Origin: an uncultured Bacteroidota bacterium
GTDB lineage: Bacteria > Bacteroidota > Bacteroidia > Bacteroidales > P3
DNA length: 64,000 bases
NCBI GenBank assembly: GCA_902775135.1
Contig: CACYKY010000001.1
Coordinates: 106,753 to 170,752 of the forward strand
Direction: 5' to 3'
Shown piece after piece: positions 38,108 to 47,729 of this stretch. Both the position numbers and the translations under genes were made by a program. The first letter of the stretch is position 1; every line of letters starts with the position of its first letter. The notes beneath the pieces were generated by a model. That model did not search any database, was not told where the DNA came from, and worked only from the letters and a program-made list of their open reading frames with translations.

Positions 38108-38665
38108 CTATTTTCTTTTCATCTTGTAGCGCGTCTGGATTTTGCCGGAGGCGATGTCGTTCAGGCGACGCTTGAGCATGGTGCGACGCAGGCTGCTGAG
38201 GCGGTCGGTGAACACCTTGCCGTCCAGGTGGTCGATCTCGTGCTGCGCAATGCGAGCGAAGAGGCCGTTGATCTCCTCGGTGTGCTCCTGCCATTCCTCG
38301 TCCCACCAATGCAGGACGATGGTGTCGGGACGGAGGACATCCTCGTGGATGTCGGGAACGCTGAGGCATCCTTCGTTGAAGTATTTCTTCTCGCCCTTGA
38401 ATTCCAGTATCTCGGGGTTGATGAGCACATGCACATCGGTGGGCTCGCCGTAGGTGTCGGTCTTCTCGTCGTAGGGGCGCACGCCGATGGTGACGAGGCG
38501 GATGGAGAGGTCCACCTGCGGGGCTGCAAGACCCACGCCGTCGGCGTTGTACATCGTCTCGAACATGTTGTCGATGAGTTCCTTCAGGTTGGGGTAGTCC
38601 TTGGGAACGGGTTTTGCCACTTTCCGCAGGGTGGGGTGGCCGTAGCCAATAATTGGTAGTATCAT
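38108..38665 (-). CDS. def: Peptide deformylase
   Basis: A 185-residue metalloenzyme that removes the formyl group from new proteins. All three motifs are present: GVGLAAPQ (43-50), EGCLS (98-102, metal Cys100) and HEIDH (142-146, His142 and His146 bind metal with catalytic Glu143). I start at the ATG at 38665 (MILPIIGYGHPTLRK), which overlaps the ruvX stop by four bases; the longer frame is shadow. A C-terminal basic tail (KMKRK) is present. Confidence 0.96.
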   Translation of the reverse strand: MILPIIGYGHPTLRKVAKPVPKDYPNLKELIDNMFETMYNADGVGLAAPQVDLSIRLVTIGVRPYDEKTDTYGEPTDVHVLINPEILEFKGEKKYFNEGCLSVPDIHEDVLRPDTIVLHWWDEEWQEHTEEINGLFARIAQHEIDHLDGKVFTDRLSSLRRTMLKRRLNDIASGKIQTRYKMKRK

Positions 38666-39087
38666 TCTCTGTTGTTGTTTATTGTGTTCATATAGGTTTG
38701 GAGTATCAGCGTGGCCGAGATCTCGTCCACCAGCGCTTTGTCCCTGCGTTGTTTCTTGCGCAGGCCGCTGTCTATCATCGTCTGGAACGCCATCTTCGAT
38801 GTGAAGCGCTCGTCCACACGCGCTATCTCCTTCTCGGGGAATGCCTCGTGGAGCTGGCGGACAAACGGCTCGATGTATACCATCGACTCCGACAGGCTGT
38901 TGTCCATCCGCTTGGCCAATCCCACCACAAAGATGTCCACCTCCTCGCGCGCGCAATAGTCTTTAATATATTGCAGCAGGGTAGGGGTGGCCACCGTTGT
39001 CAGGCCGGTGGCAATAATGCGTTCAGGGTCTGTCACCGCCAGTCCCGTGCGCTTCACTCCATAGTCTATGGCCATTATTCTGCCCAT
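38662..39087 (-). CDS. ruvX: Putative pre-16S rRNA nuclease / Holliday junction resolvase (YqgF)
   Basis: A 141-residue RNase H-fold protein. It has the N-terminal IMAIDYGVKRTGLAV (first catalytic Asp), VVGLAKRMD, IARVDERFTSKMA (with Glu) and the C-terminal DKALVDEISATLILQ (Asp). The start is taken at ATG 39087 (MGRIMAIDYG); more upstream codons read through heptamer repeats and are not plausible. Known roles are maturation of 16S rRNA 5' ends and suspected junction resolution. It forms a coupled pair with def. Confidence 0.9.
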   Translation of the reverse strand: MGRIMAIDYGVKRTGLAVTDPERIIATGLTTVATPTLLQYIKDYCAREEVDIFVVGLAKRMDNSLSESMVYIEPFVRQLHEAFPEKEIARVDERFTSKMAFQTMIDSGLRKKQRRDKALVDEISATLILQTYMNTINNNRE

Positions 39088-39118
39088 CTGTGTCTGTCTT
39101 GTTAACATCCGTAAATTA

Positions 39119-39187
39119 AAAATTGAAAGTTGAAATGGCCTTGGGTGTTCTGTTCCCATTTCAATTTTCAACTTTCAACTTTCAATT
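39119..39187. repeat. Heptamer repeats forming a hairpin between ruvX and tRNA-Met
   Basis: TTCAACT/TTCAATT units face TTGAAAGTTGAAATGG, which pairs with them across a 20-base loop with one mismatch. Similar repeats occur at 59.04 and 63.3-63.6 kb. Confidence 0.6.
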
Positions 39188-39196
39188 CCATTCTCG

Positions 39197-39270
39197 TGGC
39201 CCCTCTCGGGTTCGAACCAAGGACCCGCTGATTATGAGTCAGCTGCTCTAACCAACTGAGCTAAGGGGCC
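39197..39270 (-). tRNA. tRNA-Met (anticodon CAT, elongator type)
   Basis: Minus-strand cloverleaf of 74 bases: acceptor GGCCCCT/AGGGGCC, D arm GCTC-AGTTGGTTA-GAGC, anticodon stem GCTGA/TCAGC with loop CTCATAA (anticodon CAT), variable GGGTC, T arm CTTGG-TTCGAAC-CCGAG and discriminator A. Acceptor ends that pair fully and a lack of the three G-C pairs typical of initiators point to the elongator form; a tRNA-Ile2 with modified C34 is less likely. Confidence 0.92.
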
Positions 39271-39428
39271 AAAACGCGACCGTTACTACGGTTTCTCCCT
39301 CTCGAAATCGGGTGCAAAATTACTACTTTTTTTCGATATGGTAAAATTTTTTTTCACCATTCAACTTTTTATTCTTATCTTTGCCAAAGAAGAAAAAAGT
39401 TTAACAACAACCTAAAAAATTGAATACC

Positions 39429-40442
39429 ATGAATATAGATTGGCAAAACCTCCCCTTCGGTTACGTCAAAACCGACTACAATGTCCGTTGCTGGTATCGT
39501 AACGGCAAATGGGGCGAAATCGAAGTTTCGAGCTCCGAACACATCGAAATGCACATGGCTGCCTCCAGCCTCCACTATGGCCAGGAAGCCTTCGAAGGCC
39601 TCAAGGCCTATCGCTGCAAAGATGGCAAAATCCGCATCTTCCGTCCCGAAGCCAACGCCGAGCGTCTCCAGAGCACCTGTCGCGGTATCATGATGCCCGA
39701 ACTCAGCACCGAGAAATTCGTCGAGATGTGCAAGAAGGTCGTCAAGCTGAACGAGGCCTACATTCCTCCTTACGGCACCGGCGCTTCCCTCTACCTCCGT
39801 CCCCTCCTCATCGGTACCGGCATCACCGTGGGTGTCAAACCCGCCGATGAGTACCTCTTCCTCATCTTCGTCACTCCCGTGGGACCCTACTTCAAAGGTG
39901 GCTTCAAAGCCAACCCCTATGTCATCACCCGCAAGTACGACCGTTCCGCCCCTCTCGGCACCGGTGTCTACAAAGTCGGTGGTAACTATGCCGCTTCCCT
40001 CAAGGCTCACACCGAGGCTTGTCACGGTGGCCAGTACGCCTGCGAGTTCTATCTCGACGCCAAGGAGAAGAAATATGTCGACGAGGCTGGCGCTGCCAAC
40101 TTCTTCGGTATCAAGGACGGTGTCTATGTGACCCCCAAGAGCACTTCCATCCTGCCCTCCATCACCAACAAGAGCCTCATGCAGCTCGCCGAGGATATGG
40201 GCATGAAGGTCGAGCGTCGTCCCATCGACGTCGAGGAGCTCTCCTCCTTCCAGGAGGCTGGCGCCTGCGGCACCGCTGCCGTCATCAGCCCCATCGAGCG
40301 TCTCGATGACCCCGAGACCGGCCACAGCTACGTCTTCGGCAAGGAACCCGGCCCCATCAGCACCAAGCTCTACAACGCCCTCCGCGCCATTCAGCTCGGC
40401 GAAGCCGAGGATGTTCACGGTTGGAACACCATCATGGACTAA
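39429..40442 (+). CDS. ilvE: Branched-chain amino acid aminotransferase
   Basis: A 337-residue fold-type IV PLP enzyme that makes leucine, isoleucine and valine from their keto acids. PLP-Lys is Lys182 in GTGVYKVGGNYAAS; other marks are LHYGQEAFEGLKA, RPLLIGTG and GTAAVISPI (phosphate-binding region). I start at ATG 39429; TTG at 39420 is only a possible alternative. A TATCTTTG -7 box is at 39376-39383. Codon use is strongly GC-ending as in glyA. Terminated by a hairpin at 40466. Confidence 0.95.
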   Translation: MNIDWQNLPFGYVKTDYNVRCWYRNGKWGEIEVSSSEHIEMHMAASSLHYGQEAFEGLKAYRCKDGKIRIFRPEANAERLQSTCRGIMMPELSTEKFVEMCKKVVKLNEAYIPPYGTGASLYLRPLLIGTGITVGVKPADEYLFLIFVTPVGPYFKGGFKANPYVITRKYDRSAPLGTGVYKVGGNYAASLKAHTEACHGGQYACEFYLDAKEKKYVDEAGAANFFGIKDGVYVTPKSTSILPSITNKSLMQLAEDMGMKVERRPIDVEELSSFQEAGACGTAAVISPIERLDDPETGHSYVFGKEPGPISTKLYNALRAIQLGEAEDVHGWNTIMD

Positions 40443-40465
40443 TCCTTTTTTTAGTACATATCCCG

Positions 40466-40497
40466 AGAAGCCACCCCACTCAGGGTGGCTTCTTTTC
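40466..40497 (+). terminator. Terminator after ilvE
   Basis: An 11-bp perfect stem (40466-40476 with 40483-40493), six-base loop, then TTTCTATTAT. Confidence 0.82.
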
Positions 40498-40540
40498 TAT
40501 TATACCCCTCAACCCGTATATAAATATGAAACCGTAAACC

Positions 40541-40568
40541 AAAAAAAAGGAGCCTCGAATGAGGCTCC
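40541..40568 (-). terminator. Terminator after gcvH
   Basis: GGAGCCTC (40549-40556) pairs with GAGGCTCC (40561-40568) over a four-base loop. On the minus strand eight T residues follow, 25 bases after the gcvH stop; a CTTTTTG on the plus side lets it act in both directions. Confidence 0.85.
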
Positions 40569-40592
40569 CTTTTTGATTACCATTTACCTTTT

Positions 40593-40970
40593 TTAGGCAC
40601 CAATCTTGGCGGTGTAGGCAGCGGCGTCCATCAGGGCGTCGATGTCGGCCATGTTTTCGGGTTTGATCTTGATGATCCAGCCATTGCCGTAAGGATCGGC
40701 GTTGATGGCGGAAGCATCCTCAAGAGCGGTGTTGAACTCAACCACCTCACCCTTCACGGGCATCAGCAGGTCGGCAACGGTCTTCACAGCCTCGACAGAG
40801 CCGAAGGGCTCGCCAGCCTCGACGGTGTCGCCCTCGCAGGTGACGTCCACAAAGACGATGTCGCCCAGCTCGTGCTGAGCATAGTCGGTGATACCAACGA
40901 AAGCGAATTCGCCTTCAATACGCACCCATTCGTCGTCCTGGGTGTACTTCAGATTTGCAGGAATGTTCAT
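40593..40970 (-). CDS. gcvH: Glycine cleavage system H protein
   Basis: A 125-residue lipoyl carrier that shuttles the aminomethyl group between the P, T and L proteins. The lipoylated Lys is Lys63 in [12 protein letters not shown], within a typical hammerhead fold. Length is normal. The other gcv genes are not in the window, and gcvH stands alone with its own terminator and a TAATTTTG -7-like box at 41071-41064 (minus). With glyA it links glycine to one-carbon metabolism. Confidence 0.96.
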   Translation of the reverse strand: MNIPANLKYTQDDEWVRIEGEFAFVGITDYAQHELGDIVFVDVTCEGDTVEAGEPFGSVEAVKTVADLLMPVKGEVVEFNTALEDASAINADPYGNGWIIKIKPENMADIDALMDAAAYTAKIGA

Positions 40971-41270
40971 ACTGTTGTGTATTAATAATTATTGTATTTA
41001 ATCTATTGTTATAAACCTTTTTGTGTCTGTAGCCACTTCTTCGTTTGGGGTTACTAACCGACTGCAAAATTACGCATTTTTTTCCATCTGTGGAAAAAAA
41101 GATTGTATTTTTTTCATTTTTTTTCTCCAGTTTGAAAAAAAAGGTTTATTTTTGCATCGTCAAAACGGATGATTTGTGCACGTGATTTCCTCTTGTACGT
41201 TTTGAAAATCAAAATAATATATTGTTTTGTAAACACACTCCTATTTTTTTGAAAGGAATAACATATAAAC
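40971..41270. promoter_or_regulatory. Divergent control region between gcvH and rho, with a long rho leader
   Basis: A minus-strand TAATTTTG (41071-41064) serves gcvH and a plus-strand TATTTTTG (41147-41154) serves rho; no clean -33 partner is seen for either. The rho leader would be about 110 bases and contains TCAAAACG (41160-41167) able to pair with a later CGTTTTGA. Rho is often autoregulated by attenuation in its leader, so this could be such a site, which is inference. Confidence 0.45.
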
Positions 41271-43117
<1,847 letters not shown>

Positions 43118-43121
<4 letters not shown>

Positions 43122-44146
43122 AACGTGGATTCGGATCTGACAACCACTCGGGCATAAGTCCCGAGATCCTGCAGGCCATTGCGGCCGCCAATGTCGACCA
43201 TGCGCTCGCCTATGGCGACGACGAATGGTGCGCGCGCACCGAAGCACTCTTCCGCGAGCATTTCGGCCCCCAAGCCAAGGTCTACTTCGTCTTCAACGGC
43301 ACCGGAGCCAACGTGCTTAATATCGATGCCATGTGCCGCTCCCACCATGCTGTGGTGTGTGCCGAAACGGCACACATCAATGTCGACGAGTGCGGCGCTC
43401 CCCAGCGCGTCGTTGGATGCCGCCTGCTCACGGTCGACACCCCCGATGGCAAGCTGACGCCCCAGCTGGTGAAGACACGCCTCCATGGGTTCGGCTTCGA
43501 GCACCACTCGCAGCCTCGCGCCATCAGCATCACCCAAAGCACCGAACTCGGCACGCTCTACACCCTCGACGAGATTCGCGCCCTTGCCAATTTGGCCCAC
43601 AGCTACAACATGTTCCTCCACATGGACGGCGCCCGTCTGGCCAATGCCGCCGTCGCTCTCGGATGCTCCTTCAAGGAGATGACCACCGACCTCGGTGTCG
43701 ACTGTCTCTCCTTCGGCGGCACCAAGAACGGCATGCTCATGGGCGAGAGTGTCGTCATCCTCAATCCCGCCCTCGATGTCGACATGAAGTACCGCCGCAA
43801 GCAGATGACCCAGCTCTGCAGCAAGATGCGTTTCGTCGCTGCCCAGTTCGAGGCCTATCTCACCACCGGCCTTTGGCGTCGCAACGCCGAGCACAGCAAC
43901 CGTATGGCGCAGCTCCTCAACGCCGAACTTTCAATCCTCAACTCCCCGAAGCTCAAGGTGATGTATCCCGTCCAGGTCAACAGCGTCTTCGTCCAGCTGC
44001 CCGCCGATGTGTGGCACGCCCTCCAGCAAGAGTATTTCTTCTACGACTGGGACGAGGCCGCCAACGTCGTCCGCTGGATGTGCTCCTTCGACACCACCGA
44101 AGCCGACATCCACAACTTCGTCGCCGCCCTGAAAGCCCTCCTCTAA
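43118..44146 (+). CDS. ltaE: Low-specificity L-threonine aldolase
   Basis: A 342-residue fold-type I PLP enzyme that splits threonine or allo-threonine to glycine and acetaldehyde. PLP-Lys is Lys203 in [21 protein letters not shown] (168-178) binds the cofactor and [11 protein letters not shown] at the N-terminus is family-typical. The ATG overlaps the rho stop (ATGA), so it is probably translated with rho. It ends four bases inside the convergent DUF6266-like fragment. Confidence 0.9.
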
Positions 44147-44397
44147 AAGCGATCACCCTGGAGAGAAGACTCTGGCGAGGTTAGAGAGATCGCTGAATTT
44201 GGCCATCGACGTGGGGTAGCATATCCCCGTGCGGGAAGAAAGAGAAGCTCTCTGCTCTTGCTGCCCAGGAGTGTGGGGGGGGGCTTCACGAAGGGATTGT
44301 AGGAACGATAGACGTTCTTGCCCTTCCACATCGAACCAACCGCAGGGCCGAGCTTCCCGATTTGGATACCCATGTATCCGCCTGCATTTTTACTCAT
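44143..44397 (-). pseudogene. Truncated, frameshifted DUF6266-like gene
   Basis: The frame from ATG 44397 encodes 84 residues. The first about 45 (GIQIGKLGPAVGSMWKGKNV and RSYNPFVK) look like the start of DUF6266 proteins, common Bacteroidota proteins of about 200 residues. At a run of nine C residues (minus strand; 44283-44275) the frame goes wrong: one frame over, the DNA reads HTPGQQEQRASLSS, which is the expected continuation, but this also stops soon after. So the gene is both frameshifted and cut short. A second run of nine G residues (44416-44424) lies just upstream of the start. Decay is most likely; slippage at the runs is possible. Confidence 0.6.
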
Positions 44398-44415
44398 AGT
44401 TTTGATAGTTTTTTT

Positions 44416-44424
44416 GGGGGGGGG
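44416..44424. repeat. Nine-G run upstream of the DUF6266-like fragment
   Basis: A homopolymer of nine G, next to a T run, 19 bases before the fragment's ATG and next to a near-match -7 box (AATATTTG, minus). It has the same length as the nine-G run inside the fragment at 44275-44283. Confidence 0.6.
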
Positions 44425-44661
44425 TGCAAATATTGCGTTTTTCGACCCAATTACGGAGACGGATTTTGATAATGTCGGGAGATGGTTTTACGCTCCCTTT
44501 TGCGCTGGTGTAAGATGTTTTATTCATGGGCGCAAAAGTGTGTTTTAAAAAAGGGGAAAAAAGGAAATGGTGAAAAAATGTTTTGTAAGATAATGAAAGT
44601 CAAAATGCCCCAAATACAATATTTAAACCATTTCGAGGTGCAAAATACAAATTGGACGGGG

Positions 44662-45309
44662 CTAGTAGATGAGGAGGCCGGCGAGGGCTGAGAGGAGGAT
44701 GAGGATGATGGGGGATTTGAGGAACTGGAGGTTGAGGGAGGCTATGTGGAAATGCTTGCGGGGAATGATGGAAAGGGTGAAGACGACGAGGAAGATGAGG
44801 AGGGAAACGAGGGAGAGCTGGGAGCCGAAGAGGGAGAGCGTGGGGCCGGAGAGGGAGAGCGTGGGGCCGGAGGCGGCGGCGAAGGCTGCGGGGGCGAGCT
44901 GGAGGGCAGCGGCGGCGATGAGGCCCACGACGGTGAGGCGGAGGATGGGGAAGAGTCGGGAGAAGGGGGGCTGGTCCTTGCGGGCGAGGAGCCAGCGGCC
45001 GACGAGGAGGATGAGGGAGAGGGGGAGGAGGAGGACGGCGAAGGAGGCGATGAGGGCGCCGAGGACGGCGAGGGGGGTGGGGAGGCCGGCGGCGACGACG
45101 GCGGAGTAGCCGGCATAGGTGGCGGTGTTGATGCCCACGGGGCCCGGGGTGACCTGGCTGATGGCGACGATGTCGGCGAACTCGGCGGCGGAGAGCCACT
45201 GGTGCTGGACGACGACCTGGTCCTGGATGAGGGCTATCATGGAGTAGCCGCCGCCGAAGGTGAAGAGGCCAATGATGAGGAAGGTGTAGAAAAGCTGGAA
45301 GAGGATCAT
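44662..45309 (-). CDS. chrA: Chromate transporter subunit (second short ChrA-type protein)
   Basis: A 215-residue membrane protein of the CHR family with the signature FTFGGGYSMIALIQ near the start and VAISQVTPGPVGINTATYAG. It is a one-domain (short-chain) form; such proteins work as pairs, and the partner lies three bases upstream. About residue 145-165 there is a duplicated SGPTLSLSGPTLSLF stretch, encoded by a 21-bp tandem duplication at about 44827-44870, which is not part of the family core. Chromate export is the named function; the physiological anion may be different. Confidence 0.88.
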   Translation of the reverse strand: MILFQLFYTFLIIGLFTFGGGYSMIALIQDQVVVQHQWLSAAEFADIVAISQVTPGPVGINTATYAGYSAVVAAGLPTPLAVLGALIASFAVLLLPLSLILLVGRWLLARKDQPPFSRLFPILRLTVVGLIAAAALQLAPAAFAAASGPTLSLSGPTLSLFGSQLSLVSLLIFLVVFTLSIIPRKHFHIASLNLQFLKSPIILILLSALAGLLIY

Positions 45310-45312
45310 GGT

Positions 45313-45852
45313 TTATCTTTTGACTGCAAATTTTGAATAGAGCAGGCCGAGGGCGATGGCGGAGAGGATGACGAGAACGGGACTGAGTCCGAGGAGCCAG
45401 ATGAGGAGTGCGGAGAGGATGGGGATCCAGCAGTTGCGCCAAGAGATGCCGGCCTTGCGGGCGAGGAAGAAGACGGGGGCGGCGATGAGTGCCACGACGG
45501 CGGGGCGGAGGGCCAAGAAGATGTGCTGCACGGCGGGGATGTCCTTGAAATGGCGGAAGAGGATGGCGATGAGGAGGATGAAGAGGATGGGCATGAGGAT
45601 GTTGGCGGCGACGGCGACGGCGGCGCCCCGGAGGCCGCGCAGGCGCTGGCCGACGATGGCGGCGATGTTGGCCGCCAGGATGCCCGGCATGGTTTGCGAG
45701 AGGGCTATGGCGTCGAGCATGTCGGTGTCGCTCATCCAATGGTGACGGTCCACCACCTCGCGCTGGATGAGGGGTATCATGGCATAGCCGCCACCGATGG
45801 TGAAAGTGCCGATTTTGAAAAAAGTTATGAAGAGGTCGCAATATTTTACCAT
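45313..45852 (-). CDS. chrA: Chromate transporter subunit (first short ChrA-type protein)
   Basis: A 179-residue one-domain CHR protein: FTIGGGYAMIPLIQREVV at 17-34, ALSQTMPGILAANIAAIVG, then four or five more helices. It starts at ATG 45852 (MVKYCDLFITFF); the long open frame upstream is antisense to the TerC gene. Its GGGYAMIPL and the MPG motif match its downstream partner, so the pair forms one two-subunit antiporter-like unit. The terC-type gene is transcribed away from it across 87 bases. Confidence 0.88.
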   Translation of the reverse strand: MVKYCDLFITFFKIGTFTIGGGYAMIPLIQREVVDRHHWMSDTDMLDAIALSQTMPGILAANIAAIVGQRLRGLRGAAVAVAANILMPILFILLIAILFRHFKDIPAVQHIFLALRPAVVALIAAPVFFLARKAGISWRNCWIPILSALLIWLLGLSPVLVILSAIALGLLYSKFAVKR

Positions 45853-45939
45853 TTTTATCGTTTTAGGGATTGCCGATGGCAAACAGGCGGTCTGTGTGCC
45901 ACAGAAATAAATAACATAAAACAGAAATAAATATTGTAT

Positions 45940-46893
45940 ATGAACATAGTGTTTTTTAGCTTTTTCATGGTCTTCGTGGTGGTGATGCTGGTGCTGGACC
46001 TGTTTGTGTTCCACAAGAAAGACAAGGTGGTGAGTGTGAAGGAGGCCGCCATCTGGACCGGTATATGGGTGGGGTTGGCGATGGCCTTTGCGGTGCTGGT
46101 GTACTTGTTCGGCGACTGGATGATGCCGCCGGAGGCGGGGGTGACCGACCTGAAGGCTTACCGAGGGGAGATGACCAGCGAGTTTCTGGCGGGTTACTTC
46201 CTGGAGGAGAGTCTGTCGATAGACAATATCTTCGTGATGATCATGATCTTCGTGAGTTTCGGCATCAAGCGGGAGTACTACCACAGGGTGCTCTTCTGGG
46301 GCATCTTCGGCGCCATCGTGCTGAGGTTCATCTTCATCTTTGCCTTGGGAGCATTGGTGACCAAGTTTTCGTGGGTGCTGGCGGTGTTTGGCGCGGTGCT
46401 GATATACAGCGGAGTGAAGATGTTCAGAGACAAAGGTGAGGAGGAGGTGGATACGGCGCACCATCCTGTGGTGCGGTTTGCCTCGAAGTATTTCCCGGTG
46501 ACCAGCGAGAGTCACGGGCACGACTTCTTCCATGCGGGCAAGATGACGCCGCTGTTCCTGGTGCTGCTGGTGATAGAGTTCTCGGACATCGTCTTCGCCG
46601 TTGACTCGATTCCTGCGGTGTTCTCGGTGACGAAGAATCCCGTTATCGTGTACACATCGAATATCTTCGCCATCATGGGCTTGCGGTCGCTCTTCTTCCT
46701 GCTGAGCGATGTGGCCGACCGTTTCTGGCTGCTGCACTACGGCCTGGGAGTGCTGCTGACCTTCATCGGTGTGAAGATGATCGGCGGCGAGTTCTTCGGC
46801 TGGCATATCCCGACGCTGGTGTCGCTGGCGGTCATCCTCGGCATACTGGCGGTCAGCGTGCTGCTGAGCATGGTGATCAAGAAGAGGGGATGA
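45940..46893 (+). CDS. TerC/Alx family membrane protein
   Basis: A 317-residue membrane protein with about nine helices. The two inverted-repeat signatures of TerC proteins are visible, ESLSIDNIFVMI and EFSDIVFAVDSIPA, whose acidic residues likely bind a metal ion. Members handle Mn2+ efflux or act near secretion machinery; the tellurite name is historical. I start at ATG 45940 rather than TTG 45934. No yybP-ykoY-type leader fits in the 87-base gap to chrA. A terminator follows the heptamer/hexamer repeats. Confidence 0.88.
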   Translation: MNIVFFSFFMVFVVVMLVLDLFVFHKKDKVVSVKEAAIWTGIWVGLAMAFAVLVYLFGDWMMPPEAGVTDLKAYRGEMTSEFLAGYFLEESLSIDNIFVMIMIFVSFGIKREYYHRVLFWGIFGAIVLRFIFIFALGALVTKFSWVLAVFGAVLIYSGVKMFRDKGEEEVDTAHHPVVRFASKYFPVTSESHGHDFFHAGKMTPLFLVLLVIEFSDIVFAVDSIPAVFSVTKNPVIVYTSNIFAIMGLRSLFFLLSDVADRFWLLHYGLGVLLTFIGVKMIGGEFFGWHIPTLVSLAVILGILAVSVLLSMVIKKRG

Positions 46894-46894
46894 C

Positions 46895-46946
46895 GTAACG
46901 TTAACCTTAACCTTAACGTTAACCTTAACGATACGCTAACGTTAAC
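46895..46946. repeat. GTTAAC/CTTAAC hexamer repeats after the TerC gene
   Basis: Tandem six-base units (GTTAAC, CTTAAC, with one ATACGCT break) start two bases after the stop. The same family is found at 52617-52660 before pfp. Confidence 0.65.
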
Positions 46947-46951
46947 TAGTT

Positions 46952-46984
46952 AAGCCGCATAGCTTTGCTTGCGGCTTTTTTTTT
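46952..46984 (+). terminator. Terminator after the TerC gene
   Basis: AAGCCGCA (46952-46959) pairs with TGCGGCTT (46970-46977) over a ten-base loop, then seven T residues. Confidence 0.8.
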
Positions 46985-46994
46985 AGGGGGAGGG

Positions 46995-47645
46995 TTAGTG
47001 TTTTTTTAGGTTCATGACCATATCGAGGGTTTGGCAGATGCGGCCGTTGGTTTCGGCGATCTCGCCGGAGCCGTCGACGGTAACGAGGAGTCCGGAGACG
47101 CGGTAGTAGTCGAGGACGGGCTGGGTTTGTAGGTCGTAGAGCTCGATGCGATGGCGGATGACCTCCTCGGTGTCGTCGGCGCGGCCGGAGATGGCGGCGC
47201 GTTCGTGGATGCGACGGACGAGTTCGTCGCGCGGGACGTCGATGGCGACGATGCAGTCGATTTTGCGTTTGAGTTTGGAGAAGAGGAACTCGAGGGTCTG
47301 CGCCTGCTGCACGGTGCGGGGGAAGCCGTCGATGATGCAGCCTTCGGGGCGGTGGGGCTCGCCGTTGCGCTCACGGTCCCAGGGGTCGATGTTGGCGTCG
47401 GGGTCGGGGAGTGTGGAGCGGTTGGCGAGGGCGCGGGCGAGGAGGGTGACGACGATGTCGTCGCCCACGAGGTCGCCCCGGTTCATGATGGCTTTGGCGC
47501 GGAGGCCCAGGGGTGTGGCGAGGGCGACTTCCTGACGGAGGAGGTCTCCGGTGGAGATGTGGAGGAAGTCGTACTTCTCGGCCAGGAGCTGTGCCTGGGT
47601 GCCTTTGCCGGCGCCGGGGGCGCCGAAGATGACGATGTTGATCAT
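46995..47645 (-). CDS. adk: Adenylate kinase
   Basis: A 216-residue kinase that keeps ATP, ADP and AMP in balance. The P-loop is GAPGAGKGT (8-16), the AMP region is STGDLLRQEV and the core DGFPRTVQQA is intact. An insertion of about 20 residues (with PDANIDPWDRERNGEPHRP) sits between the AMP-binding part and DGFPR; short LID without zinc cysteines. Two-arginine sites (RRIHER, GRADD) are kept. It is downstream of the export operon, separated by heptamer repeats. Confidence 0.94.
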   Translation of the reverse strand: MINIVIFGAPGAGKGTQAQLLAEKYDFLHISTGDLLRQEVALATPLGLRAKAIMNRGDLVGDDIVVTLLARALANRSTLPDPDANIDPWDRERNGEPHRPEGCIIDGFPRTVQQAQTLEFLFSKLKRKIDCIVAIDVPRDELVRRIHERAAISGRADDTEEVIRHRIELYDLQTQPVLDYYRVSGLLVTVDGSGEIAETNGRICQTLDMVMNLKKH

Positions 47646-47654
47646 GGTCTATAT

Positions 47655-47687
47655 TCTAAATGCTAAATTCTAAATTCTAAATTCCAA
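47655..47687. repeat. CTAAATT heptamer repeats upstream of adk
   Basis: Four units of CTAAATT/CTAAATG in tandem between the ABC-2 gene and adk. Confidence 0.6.
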
Positions 47688-47729
47688 GTGGGCTGACGCG
47701 GAACTGAGGAAAGATGAAAGGCTGGGGAG

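Noticed and set aside
45853..45939. yybP-ykoY manganese riboswitch before the TerC gene
   Set aside because: The gap is only 87 bases and lacks the conserved loops; no such fold could be drawn.
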